DNA from: an uncultured Alphaproteobacteria bacterium
GTDB lineage: Bacteria; Pseudomonadota; Alphaproteobacteria; Rs-D84
Length of the DNA: 27,143 bases
NCBI GenBank assembly: GCA_946625925.1
Contig: CAMOTP010000005.1
Span: 1 to 27,143 of the forward strand
Reading direction: 5' to 3'
The position numbers and the translations under genes are program-made. The notes under the pieces are model-generated. The model did not search any database. It saw nothing but the letters and a program-made list of their open reading frames with translations, and was not told where the DNA came from. Of this stretch, positions 1-7,728 are shown piece by piece (position 1 is the first letter of the stretch; every line of letters begins with the position of its first letter).

Positions 1-854
1 CGTAATTTTTCTGCACGTGGCGTAATTTTAGAAACTGATGTTTTTATTTGGTCTATATCACCAACTGTTTGTGCAAAATGTCGCGACAGGTTTTCACTGC
101 GGTCGGCAAGCCGCGATAAGTCAGTTAACAACAAATCTAATTCGCGTTTAATTTGCGTTGCTACGCGTTTTATTTTGATGTCCGACAGAACGGCACGGAT
201 TGTGTTTAATGTCGCCCACAGGGTCGCTGGCGACACAATAAACACCTTTTTACGTGCTGCATAATCTATCGTGTTTGGAAATGATTTGTGCAATTCTTCA
301 AATATAGATTCTGATGCAATAAACATCATTGCGCTTTCAGCAGTGGTGCCAGGAATAATATATTTTTCAGCAATCGCATCAATATGTTTACGTACATCCA
401 ATTCAAATTGTTTTTGTGCACCGATATCATTTCTGTCGTTTAAAATACGATTATAACTTTCCAAAGGAAATTTACTGTCGATAATCATGTCGCCCGGTGG
501 ATATGGCAGGCGGATTATACAGTCAGGTCGAACGCCTGTTGATAAAACACTTTGGAAGGCATATGTTTCCGGTGGCATAATGTCTGCAACCAAATCTTCC
601 AGTTGTTTTTCGCCAAATGTTCCACGTGCCTGTTTGTTTCCCATTAAAATATCTTTGAAATTAGCAATATCAGAACTTATATTTTTTAATTCCATCGCGT
701 TTTGCGATAACATGCCCAATCTTTCTGCCAATCTTTCACGCAGTCTTGCATTGTCTTCACGTAAAGAAGACAAATCAACAGTTGTTTTACGAAAAACCAA
801 CACCAATAACAAACATACAGTAATGACCAAAAGGGCAAAAATATAGGTTGTCAT
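1..854 (-). CDS. rmuC: DNA recombination protein RmuC (3' end cut by window)
   Basis: Reading the minus strand from the ATG at 854-852 gives an open frame of 284 codons that runs off the left edge, so the C-terminus is missing. It begins with a single hydrophobic N-terminal segment (about residues 3-20), then a charged coiled-coil-like stretch, then the RmuC core: a GTFGEKQLEDLV segment, RPDCIIRPPG, IDSKFPLESY and a later FIASESIFEEL segment. RmuC proteins are membrane-anchored, nuclease-fold proteins that limit recombination at inverted repeats; the exact reaction is not established. The start is supported by AAGGA about 8 bases upstream. The gene is divergent from def, with 54 bases between the two starts. 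Identification is strong from the conserved order of these motifs. Confidence 0.9.
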   Translation of the reverse strand, partial: MTTYIFALLVITVCLLLVLVFRKTTVDLSSLREDNARLRERLAERLGMLSQNAMELKNISSDIANFKDILMGNKQARGTFGEKQLEDLVADIMPPETYAFQSVLSTGVRPDCIIRLPYPPGDMIIDSKFPLESYNRILNDRNDIGAQKQFELDVRKHIDAIAEKYIIPGTTAESAMMFIASESIFEELHKSFPNTIDYAARKKVFIVSPATLWATLNTIRAVLSDIKIKRVATQIKRELDLLLTDLSRLADRSENLSRHFAQTVGDIDQIKTSVSKITPRAEKL

Positions 855-882
855 TTGAAAATCCTTTGCTAAAATCTATGAT
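855..882 (+). promoter_or_regulatory. candidate sigma-70-type promoter for the def operon
   Basis: TTGAAA (855-860), a 16-base spacer and TATGAT (877-882) lie just upstream of the def ribosome binding site AAAGGA (895-900). The -35 element abuts the rmuC start codon. This is pattern matching only. Confidence 0.4.
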
Positions 883-908
883 ATAACAGATTATAAAGGA
901 TTTTATAT

Positions 909-1412
909 ATGTTGCAAATGAAACTTTGTGGTGACCCAATATTGCGCACTGAATGCACACCGGTTGAAAAAATCGATGCAGATTTATTGCAAACATTGGA
1001 TACAATGGTTGATATGATGCGCGAACAGAGTGGGGTTGGGCTTGCCGCACCCCAGGTTGGCATTACCAAAAGATTTCTGGTCATGATGACACCCGATAAT
1101 GAAAAAATTTTCAAAATGATAAATCCACAGATTACATCACACAGTGAAAAAACTTGTGTAATGGAAGAAGGGTGTTTGTCTGTGTTGGGGGGCGATAATT
1201 TGCCGGTTTACGCAAATGTTACGCGACCAGAGTCTGTGACGGTTGAATGGACCGATGAAAATGGCGAACATAAATCTGCTGCTATGTCTGGGGTACCGGC
1301 ACGCATTGTGCAACATGAAACGGACCACTTAAACGGGGTTTTGTTTATTGATTATTTGTCTGGCGCGCGTCGTGAAATGGTTATGCGCAAAGTGCGGAGG
1401 CATAAAAAATGA
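909..1412 (+). CDS. def: peptide deformylase
   Basis: Removes the formyl group from the N-terminal methionine of new proteins, using a bound metal ion. At 167 residues it is the usual length. All three family motifs are present: GVGLAAPQVG (42-51), EGCLS (87-91) with the metal ligand Cys89, and HETDH (136-140) holding the two His ligands and the catalytic Glu137. The start at 909 is preceded by AAAGGA eight bases upstream. The stop overlaps the fmt start as ATGA, so the two genes are probably translationally coupled; they also act in one cycle, fmt adding the formyl group that def removes. Confidence 0.97.
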   Translation: MLQMKLCGDPILRTECTPVEKIDADLLQTLDTMVDMMREQSGVGLAAPQVGITKRFLVMMTPDNEKIFKMINPQITSHSEKTCVMEEGCLSVLGGDNLPVYANVTRPESVTVEWTDENGEHKSAAMSGVPARIVQHETDHLNGVLFIDYLSGARREMVMRKVRRHKK

Positions 1413-2218
1413 GTAAACTAATTCTGATGGGAACCAGTAGTTTTGTTGTGCCTGTATTTGAATCTTTGGCAAAAAAACACGAAATATTATCTGTGTTTAC
1501 TCGTGCACCGAAACCCGTTGGACGAAAACAGGTTATAACCCCATCACCTGTGCAAATATGGGCTGAAAATCGTGGGATTCCTGTGCACAATTCAATTCGT
1601 GAATTTGATAATTCTGGTGCAGATTTTGTATTGGTTATGTCTTATGGTGTGATTATCAAAGATGATGTTTTGACCCAGGGTAATTTTATAAATATTCACC
1701 CCAGTGATTTGCCGAAATATCGTGGCCCATCACCAATTCGCAGCGCATTAAAAAATGGTGATAAAACAAGTGCGGTCTGTTTAATGCAAATGGTGCATGA
1801 ATTGGATGCCGGTGATGTTTATATGCGCGTTCCATTTGATATAGATATTAACGATACAAATGAATCAATTGAAAACAAGGTTGATGAAATTGCAATAAAA
1901 ATGTTGGATGAATTTTTTGCAGCCCCAGAAAAATATAAACCAATTGCACAAAGTGGTACACCAATTATCAGCCATAAATTTACAGGTGCTGATGAAATAA
2001 TTAATTGGAAAATGTCGCCAGTTGAAATTCATAATCAAATTCGCGCATTGGGCTGTGGCCGTACAAAAATAAATGGTGTGGATGTTAAAATATTAGAAAC
2101 AAAAGTCGAAAACGGTTCGTTGCAAATTTTACAAATTCAACCGGCTGGTAAAAAACAAATGGATTGGAAAAGTTTTGTAAATGGCTTGCATGGTGCAGAA
2201 ATAAAATTTGGGGAATAA
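1409..2218 (+). CDS. fmt: methionyl-tRNA formyltransferase
   Basis: Transfers a formyl group from 10-formyltetrahydrofolate to initiator Met-tRNA. The N-terminal formyltransferase domain shows the catalytic pattern: Asn95 and His97 in NIHPSDLPKYRGPSPI (95-110) and an Asp in HELDAGD (Asp133). The C-terminal domain is recognisable from INW (198-200) and from QPAGKKQMDW (244-253). At 269 residues it is shorter than the roughly 310 of most bacterial Fmt proteins, with the shortening spread over the linker and C-terminal tRNA-binding domain. The usual SLLP folate motif reads SDLP here. It overlaps def by four bases (ATGA). Confidence 0.93.
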   Translation: MSKLILMGTSSFVVPVFESLAKKHEILSVFTRAPKPVGRKQVITPSPVQIWAENRGIPVHNSIREFDNSGADFVLVMSYGVIIKDDVLTQGNFINIHPSDLPKYRGPSPIRSALKNGDKTSAVCLMQMVHELDAGDVYMRVPFDIDINDTNESIENKVDEIAIKMLDEFFAAPEKYKPIAQSGTPIISHKFTGADEIINWKMSPVEIHNQIRALGCGRTKINGVDVKILETKVENGSLQILQIQPAGKKQMDWKSFVNGLHGAEIKFGE

Positions 2219-2221
2219 TAA

Positions 2222-2458
2222 ATGCAAAATAAATGGAAAATTGTCAAACACGATAATCAGGCAATGGAAAAACAACAAATTTGTTTTTATTGCAAACACT
2301 TTTTCTGCACAAAATACCACTATCCAAGAACTCGAATGGTTTGTTCTGGTATTTTGCCCCAATGGGAATTGTTGTATTTTTTAATGCGTAATGTGTCAGC
2401 AACTGATACATGCAAGAAATTTACATTACATAAAATATACGACAAAGGACAAAGATAA
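2222..2458 (+). CDS. cysteine-rich small protein, unknown function
   Basis: A 78-residue frame beginning three bases after the fmt stop, with GGGG of the fmt end placed as a possible ribosome binding site. It has five cysteines (21, 24, 29, 41, 64), starting with CFYC. The spacing C-x2-C, C, C and a final TDTCKKF resembles short zinc-ribbon-like proteins, so metal binding is a reasonable guess. No signal peptide or membrane segment is visible. Its place inside the def-fmt-truA run on the same strand argues that it is expressed. I do not recognise a named family. Confidence 0.65.
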   Translation: MQNKWKIVKHDNQAMEKQQICFYCKHFFCTKYHYPRTRMVCSGILPQWELLYFLMRNVSATDTCKKFTLHKIYDKGQR

Positions 2459-2500
2459 GAAAATTATGCGGAGAGGGATAAAAGCATAAAAGGAAACGAA

Positions 2501-2737
2501 ATGGATGCGAAAGATTATGGTAAAACGGCTGTCTGTGGTGTAAATGGGGATAGTGTTATTATCTCGTCTTATAACTGTAAATGTCCGTGCTTAAATTGTG
2601 TTGGATGCCAAAAACATGAAGAAAAGGCTGAATGTCAATGGCGACATGTATTGGAAATAAATCCATGCACAAACGAAGATATGCGCGAAATACTGTGCGT
2701 GAATTGTATTAAAAAAACACAAGAGAATAGTAAATAA
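2501..2737 (+). CDS. very cysteine-rich small protein, unknown function
   Basis: A 78-residue protein with ten cysteines (12, 26, 28, 30, 33, 36, 45, 56, 66, 69), including the dense cluster CKCPCLNCVGC (26-36) and a C-terminal CVNC (66-69). A good ribosome binding site (AAGGA, 2490-2494) precedes the ATG, and the stop lies two bases before truA. The pattern suggests a metal-binding protein, for zinc or an iron-sulfur cluster. There is no signal peptide, so it is probably cytoplasmic. It is not recognisably a paralogue of the preceding cysteine-rich protein. Function unknown. Confidence 0.7.
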   Translation: MDAKDYGKTAVCGVNGDSVIISSYNCKCPCLNCVGCQKHEEKAECQWRHVLEINPCTNEDMREILCVNCIKKTQENSK

Positions 2738-2739
2738 AA

Positions 2740-3483
2740 ATGACACGATACAAAGTTGAACTTGAATATAATGGAACAAATTTAATTGGTTGGCAGGAAA
2801 ACCAGGATGGTCCATCTGTACAATCTTTGTTAATGGATGCAATTGAAAAATTTTGTGGTGTACGTCCAACTATATTTGGGGCAGGTCGCACCGATGCTGG
2901 TGTGCATGCTGTATCAATGACCGCACATTTTGATTTAGATAAAGATGATGATCCAGAAACAGTTAAACGTGCAATGAATTTTTATTTGATAAATGAACCT
3001 GTGTCTGTTTTATCTTGTGAAAAAGTAAGTGATGATTTTAATGCGCGTTTTTCATGTGTTGCGCGCCACTATAAATATGTTGTGTTAAATCGTGGTGCAA
3101 AACCTGTATTGGATAAAGACAGGGTTTGGTGGGTACCACAAAAATTAAATGTTGATGCGATGCGTGTGGCCGCAAAAAAATTACTGGGCAATCATGATTT
3201 TACATCTTTTCGTGCGTCCGAATGCCAGGCCAAAAGCCCAATAAAAACACTGGATAAAATTGAAATTACGGTTGATGGCGATAAAATTATTTTTGAATTG
3301 TCTGCGCGTTCATTTTTGCACCACATGGTGCGAAATATTGTCGGGACTTTGGTTGAAATAGGTATCGGTAAAACATACGATATTGATGAAATTTTAGCTG
3401 CTAAAAATCGCAGTGCTGCTGGTCCAACTGCACCTGCTGCGGGACTTTATTTTATTCGTGCTGATTATGCCACCAACGATTAG
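2740..3483 (+). CDS. truA: tRNA pseudouridine(38-40) synthase TruA
   Basis: Converts uridines 38-40 in the tRNA anticodon arm to pseudouridine. The signature GAGRTDAGVHA (47-57) contains the catalytic Asp52. Other family landmarks are YNGTNLIGWQ near the N-terminus and ARSFLHHMVRNIVGTLVEIG near the C-terminus. The length of 247 residues is normal. It follows the second cysteine-rich gene by two bases and is the last gene of the def operon. Its last 32 bases overlap the 3' end of comEC on the other strand. Confidence 0.96.
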   Translation: MTRYKVELEYNGTNLIGWQENQDGPSVQSLLMDAIEKFCGVRPTIFGAGRTDAGVHAVSMTAHFDLDKDDDPETVKRAMNFYLINEPVSVLSCEKVSDDFNARFSCVARHYKYVVLNRGAKPVLDKDRVWWVPQKLNVDAMRVAAKKLLGNHDFTSFRASECQAKSPIKTLDKIEITVDGDKIIFELSARSFLHHMVRNIVGTLVEIGIGKTYDIDEILAAKNRSAAGPTAPAAGLYFIRADYATND

Positions 3484-5431
3484 TCGGTGTATATTTTATA
3501 TGTCCATTTTTATAAATTACAAATCCATTACGCAAAATTTTGTGATTACATTTTGAATTATATATATCGAAATAAGAAACAATAAAATCAATATTTTTAT
3601 CATAACATAATTCTGTAAAATGTTTTTGTAATGGCACAAATTTTTGAATGTATGCCACAGTAAATTTATTAGATTTATAAATACATACCCCATCAGGACA
3701 TTTGCGACGAATATTATATTCAACGGGTTCTTCGTTGTTTAATTTTCGGAAAGTATCAAATGCAAAATAATGGTTTGCTGCACGTGCTTTATTGAACTCT
3801 AATTTTTTATTATATACCATGCCGATTAATTCATGGTCAGGTGTTGCATAAAATACGGGATGTGGTTGCAATACAACTATTGACACAGCAACAGAAATAC
3901 AAATAGAAAATAAAATATAATTGGCCCTGCGATAAAACCAAACTGTTGAATTTGTTAACGGTTTTACCAGAACCAAACATATAAATGCCAATACCAAGAT
4001 TATAAATGCTATATTAGGAATGTGTGGTATCCCCAGGTTTGACATTGGTAAATCTGCAATTCTTTGTGCAATATATAAAGAAAAATTATATACATTATCT
4101 GCTATGCGTAATAATAAATTGCAATCCAGCACAGATAATATTGTTCCCAGAATAACCAACGGCATAATAATAACAGAAAAAACAGGAACCAAAATTAAAT
4201 TACCCAGCAAACTATACAATGGCACAGAATTAAAATTACTTGCGATAAAAGGCAAGGTAAATACTGTTGCAATCAAAGTTGTCATTATAGCAACATATAA
4301 CCAGTGTTTTATTTTATAAAATATAGATTTGTCTGCTGTATTGAATTTTTTGTCGCCAAAGAACCAAATCAATCCAAATATAGCAGCAAAAGATAATTGA
4401 AATCCGACCTGTGTTACAAAATGAGGGTTTACAAAAAACAGAATTAAAAATGCAATGCATATATTACGCATTGAAACGGCATTTCGTCCCACCAGTACAG
4501 CGATAAATACTAACGATGCCATTAAAAATGCCCGCCATGTTGCAACAGATGCACCTGATATAAAAACATAACCTAATAAAGTTGCCCATGCGCATATTGT
4601 TGCAGTAATTCGTGCTGGTACACGTTTTGTTATAAAACAGATGCTGCGACATATTAAATAAAATAAAGCAAACAGCCATCCGCCAATAAGTGTAATATGA
4701 AAACCGCTGATTGACCAAATATGACCGATACCTGCTGTCGTCCAAATTTTTTTATCGGTTTTAGGAACAGAATTTTTATATCCCAGTATTAAACTATCTG
4801 TTAAAAAAGAATCTGCTTTTACATGTATCGCCTGACGAATTTTGTTTATGCTGGTTATATCTTGATGCGTTAATGTTTCGTAATCAGTAATAAATCCAGT
4901 TCCGGTTAAATCATTAAAATATGCCCACCTGGAATAATCAAAACTTTCGGGTGCTTCCATGCGTGCTGGGGCAAATACATATGCTTGTGCGCGAATAGTG
5001 TCGCCTATGCAGGGAATTTGTGCGTCTTCATTTATGGTTAATTTTATATTTGTGTTGTGTGTATCCGATAATTTTAAATCTTTGCCAGGCACAGATAAAA
5101 TTAAACGCGTTTTATCTTCGGAATTATCTATATCTATGACATTGGCTGTAATTATTATGTCGCGAATGTCATATTTTAATACAGGTGTATTAACTATAAT
5201 CTGTGTATAAAATACAGCATACAAAAAACCAAATAAAAATAAAGTGACACAACGTAAAACACCGTTTGTTTTCTTGAACAAAAAAATTGAAAAACATACT
5301 ATAAAAGCCAGTGTTACATACTTTATATTTGGCTCAAATGGCATAGTAAAATACATTGCTGCCCCAAACGCTAGTATAAAAGGCAACCATAAAAACCAAT
5401 TTTCAGAATTTTTTACCAAGAATTCTTTCAT
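3452..5431 (-). CDS. comEC: ComEC/Rec2-family DNA uptake channel, no hydrolase domain
   Basis: A 659-residue multi-spanning membrane protein. ComEC passes single-stranded DNA across the inner membrane during natural transformation. Residues about 15-75 hold two or three membrane helices, followed by a soluble DUF4131-type domain (about 85-190). The Competence domain follows with AGIGHIWSISGFHITL, then SGASVATWRAFLM and VGFQLSFAAI. The last ~130 residues form a soluble tail lacking the HxHxDH motif of the metallo-beta-lactamase domain found in many ComEC proteins. No strong ribosome binding site precedes the ATG at 5431. It converges on truA with a 32-base overlap and is divergent from pyrG. 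Whether the cell is competent cannot be told from this gene alone. Confidence 0.88.
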   Translation of the reverse strand: MKEFLVKNSENWFLWLPFILAFGAAMYFTMPFEPNIKYVTLAFIVCFSIFLFKKTNGVLRCVTLFLFGFLYAVFYTQIIVNTPVLKYDIRDIIITANVIDIDNSEDKTRLILSVPGKDLKLSDTHNTNIKLTINEDAQIPCIGDTIRAQAYVFAPARMEAPESFDYSRWAYFNDLTGTGFITDYETLTHQDITSINKIRQAIHVKADSFLTDSLILGYKNSVPKTDKKIWTTAGIGHIWSISGFHITLIGGWLFALFYLICRSICFITKRVPARITATICAWATLLGYVFISGASVATWRAFLMASLVFIAVLVGRNAVSMRNICIAFLILFFVNPHFVTQVGFQLSFAAIFGLIWFFGDKKFNTADKSIFYKIKHWLYVAIMTTLIATVFTLPFIASNFNSVPLYSLLGNLILVPVFSVIIMPLVILGTILSVLDCNLLLRIADNVYNFSLYIAQRIADLPMSNLGIPHIPNIAFIILVLAFICLVLVKPLTNSTVWFYRRANYILFSICISVAVSIVVLQPHPVFYATPDHELIGMVYNKKLEFNKARAANHYFAFDTFRKLNNEEPVEYNIRRKCPDGVCIYKSNKFTVAYIQKFVPLQKHFTELCYDKNIDFIVSYFDIYNSKCNHKILRNGFVIYKNGHIKYTPTNRWWHNQHE

Positions 5432-5455
5432 AATCGGTATTATAAGTTTTTATAC

Positions 5456-5485
5456 TTGCATAGCAATGTATATTTTTTATACAAT
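5456..5485 (+). promoter_or_regulatory. candidate promoter for pyrG
   Basis: TTGCAT (5456-5461), an 18-base spacer and TACAAT (5480-5485) lie 25 bases before the pyrG start. This leaves a very short leader, with no room for a CTP-sensing attenuator hairpin. Pattern match only. Confidence 0.45.
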
Positions 5486-5510
5486 AAACGTACATAAGGA
5501 GAAAAAACTT

Positions 5511-7079
5511 ATGTCTAGATACATTTTCGTTACAGGTGGGGTTGTATCAAGTTTAGGCAAGGGCGTTTCAGCGGCATCGTTGGGCGCCCTTCTTCAATCC
5601 CGGGGTTACAGTGTCCATGTTCGTAAATTTGACCCATATTTAAATATTGATCCAGGAACAATGTCGCCACTCCAACATGGCGAAGTTTACGTTACCAATG
5701 ACGGTCACGAAACTGATTTGGATTTGGGATATTATGAAAGATTCCTGGGGGTAAAATTATCTCGTAATGATTCTGTGTCAGGTGGCCGTATTTACTGGGA
5801 TGTATTAAACGCGGAAAGGCATGGCGAATATTTAGGTTCGACTGTTCAAATGATTCCTCATGTCAGTAATAAAATCAAAGAATATATAGGTGCACCTGTA
5901 AATGCAGATTTTGTAATTTGTGAAATTGGCGGAACTGTCGGTGATATCGAAGGTAAAATATTCTTGGAATCTATACGTCAATTTGCAAATGATATTGGAC
6001 GTCGTAATGTTTTGTTTGCGCATTTAACTTTGGCACCTTATTTGGAACAAAGTGGTGAATTAAAGACAAAACCAACCCAGATGTCTGCACGCAGTTTATT
6101 GGAAAATGGTATCCAGGCAGATATTTTGTTTATTCGTTCGCCTCGTATGTTAACAGATGATGAACGTGCAAAAATCGGTATGTTTTGTAATTTACCGGCT
6201 AAAAATGTTATCACCAGTATGGATGTGGATAATATTTACAAAATACCTTTGGTTTATGACGCACAACACGTATTTGATATTATGGCAGAACATTTTGGTT
6301 TGCCGAATGCGTCGGGCAATATGTCAAAATTTACCAAGATAAAACAATACTTGGAATCAGATTTGCCGGTTTGCACGATTGGTGTTGTTGGAAAATATTT
6401 TGATATATCCGATGCTTATAAATCTTTGAACGAGGCATTGTTCCATGCGGGTATGCAAAATAATGTCCAATTAAAAATCAAAAAGATTAATGCAGAAACT
6501 TTTTCGCCTGATGATTGTGCTGATGTTGATGGTATATTGGTTCCTGGTGGTTTTGGTACACGCGGTGTTGAGGGCAAAATTGCGGCTGTTCAATACGCGC
6601 GTGAAAACAATATTCCATTTATGGGGATATGTCTGGGAATGCAGGTTTCTGTAATTGAATTTATGCGAAATGTTATTGGCGATAAAAATGCCAATTCAAC
6701 AGAATTTGCCAAAGATTGCACACCGGTAATTTATATTATGCCAGATTGTGATCGTGATAATATGGGTGGCACATTGCGTTTGGGGGCATATCCATGTAAT
6801 ATAAAACCAGGTTCGTTGGCTGAACGGATATATGGCACCACCAGTATCTCTGAACGTCATCGCCACCGGTACGAAGTTAATATGAAATATAAGGATGTAC
6901 TAGAAAAAGCAGGTATGATAATATCAGGAATGTCGCCAGACGGTAAATTGCCAGAAATTATCGAAATACCATCGCATAAATTCTTTATTGCAGGTCAATT
7001 TCATCCTGAATTCCAAAGCAATCCATACACCGGTCATCCGATGTTTAATGCATTTGTTGCCGCTGCAAAAAAGAAATAA
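5511..7079 (+). CDS. pyrG: CTP synthase (glutamine-hydrolysing)
   Basis: Makes CTP from UTP, ATP and glutamine. The 522-residue protein has an N-terminal synthetase domain with the ATP loop GGVVSSLGKG (9-18) and the nucleotide-binding segment around VTNDGHETDLDLGYYERF (61-78). The C-terminal class I glutamine amidotransferase domain has the nucleophile Cys374 in GICLGMQ and His498 and Glu500 in FHPEF. The start at 5511 is chosen because AAGGAG (5496-5501) sits at ideal distance and because all CTP synthases begin near this MSRYIFVTGG; the frame is open further upstream to 5244, but that part is antisense to comEC. It converges on the RNHCP gene with a one-base gap. Confidence 0.98.
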   Translation: MSRYIFVTGGVVSSLGKGVSAASLGALLQSRGYSVHVRKFDPYLNIDPGTMSPLQHGEVYVTNDGHETDLDLGYYERFLGVKLSRNDSVSGGRIYWDVLNAERHGEYLGSTVQMIPHVSNKIKEYIGAPVNADFVICEIGGTVGDIEGKIFLESIRQFANDIGRRNVLFAHLTLAPYLEQSGELKTKPTQMSARSLLENGIQADILFIRSPRMLTDDERAKIGMFCNLPAKNVITSMDVDNIYKIPLVYDAQHVFDIMAEHFGLPNASGNMSKFTKIKQYLESDLPVCTIGVVGKYFDISDAYKSLNEALFHAGMQNNVQLKIKKINAETFSPDDCADVDGILVPGGFGTRGVEGKIAAVQYARENNIPFMGICLGMQVSVIEFMRNVIGDKNANSTEFAKDCTPVIYIMPDCDRDNMGGTLRLGAYPCNIKPGSLAERIYGTTSISERHRHRYEVNMKYKDVLEKAGMIISGMSPDGKLPEIIEIPSHKFFIAGQFHPEFQSNPYTGHPMFNAFVAAAKKK

Positions 7080-7080
7080 T

Positions 7081-7395
7081 TTATTTACCGAAAATAAAAT
7101 CGGAATCAGAACTCAATGCGATGATGGCGTTTATATCGTCATCATCGCTGGCTTTTTGTCGTATGGTTTTTCCGCATACAACACATTTATGAATAATTAT
7201 CCATTTGCCACCCAATTGTTCGATTGATACAGGTTCCATCATGCCACCACATTGACTTGCGCGGTCGCCAGGATTGTTATCGACATGTTTTGACCACAGA
7301 CATTTTGGACAATGATTTGTATATCCATTGCCACGAACAACTGCGCCACAATGGGCGCAGTTAAAATCTTCAATACGTTTAACAAATTGCTTCAT
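7081..7395 (-). CDS. RNHCP domain protein
   Basis: A 104-residue zinc-finger-like protein with CAHC (14-17) near the N-terminus, the RNHCP-type segment GYTNHCPKCLWSKHVD, a later SQCGG and a CVVC pair. The family is named for this motif; its biochemical role is unknown, but the paired cysteines suggest bound zinc. The C-terminus is acidic. It starts three bases after the gapR stop, with GGGG of the gapR end as ribosome binding site, so the two are probably co-transcribed and perhaps coupled. Confidence 0.8.
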   Translation of the reverse strand: MKQFVKRIEDFNCAHCGAVVRGNGYTNHCPKCLWSKHVDNNPGDRASQCGGMMEPVSIEQLGGKWIIIHKCVVCGKTIRQKASDDDDINAIIALSSDSDFIFGK

Positions 7396-7398
7396 AAA

Positions 7399-7647
7399 TT
7401 AAATCCCCAAAGCATCACGATACATTTTTGTTAATTCGTCTGCTTCGTCTAATTCGTCTGGATCCATTTTACGCAAACGTATCATTTGGCGAATATATTT
7501 TGGATCATATCCTGCAGATTTGGCCTCGGAATATATTTCCTTGATGTCCGCAGCGATATTAGCCGCATCTTCATTTAATTTTTCAATACGTTCAATAATA
7601 GACATTAATTGTTGGTTGTCAAAAGCACCATGATTTGCATTTTTCAT
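7399..7647 (-). CDS. gapR: GapR-like nucleoid-associated protein (DUF2312)
   Basis: An 82-residue, mostly helical protein. The core LMSIIERIEKLNEDAANIAADI is followed by IKEIYSEAKSAGYDPKYIRQMIRLRKMDPDEL in overlapping register, which is typical of the DUF2312 family. In Caulobacter, GapR binds AT-rich, overtwisted DNA and supports replication. The start is preceded by AAGGGGA. The family is largely limited to Alphaproteobacteria, which helps place the organism. It is divergent from pyk and likely co-transcribed with the RNHCP gene. Confidence 0.92.
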   Translation of the reverse strand: MKNANHGAFDNQQLMSIIERIEKLNEDAANIAADIKEIYSEAKSAGYDPKYIRQMIRLRKMDPDELDEADELTKMYRDALGI

Positions 7648-7690
7648 GTTTGTTTTCCCCTTGTTTAATTTTCAAATATATAATATATTA

Positions 7691-7710
7691 TTCTTGATAA
7701 AAATCAAGAA
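7691..7710. promoter_or_regulatory. perfect inverted repeat in the gapR-pyk divergent region
   Basis: TTCTTGAT (7691-7698), a four-base AAAA loop and ATCAAGAA (7703-7710) form a perfect 8-base inverted repeat, between two divergent starts. It lies four bases before the pyk ribosome binding site (GGGAGAG, 7714-7720). It could be an operator or a leader hairpin. TATAAT (7679-7684) lies just upstream, without a convincing -35. Confidence 0.45.
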
Positions 7711-7728
7711 AAAGCGGGAGAGTTTTTT

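Noticed and set aside
487..846. Plus-strand frame inside rmuC
   Set aside because: Antisense shadow of rmuC, with no motif or ribosome binding site.
5244..5510. N-terminal extension of pyrG
   Set aside because: The frame is open but antisense to comEC; the family start and a strong AAGGAG place the start at 5511.
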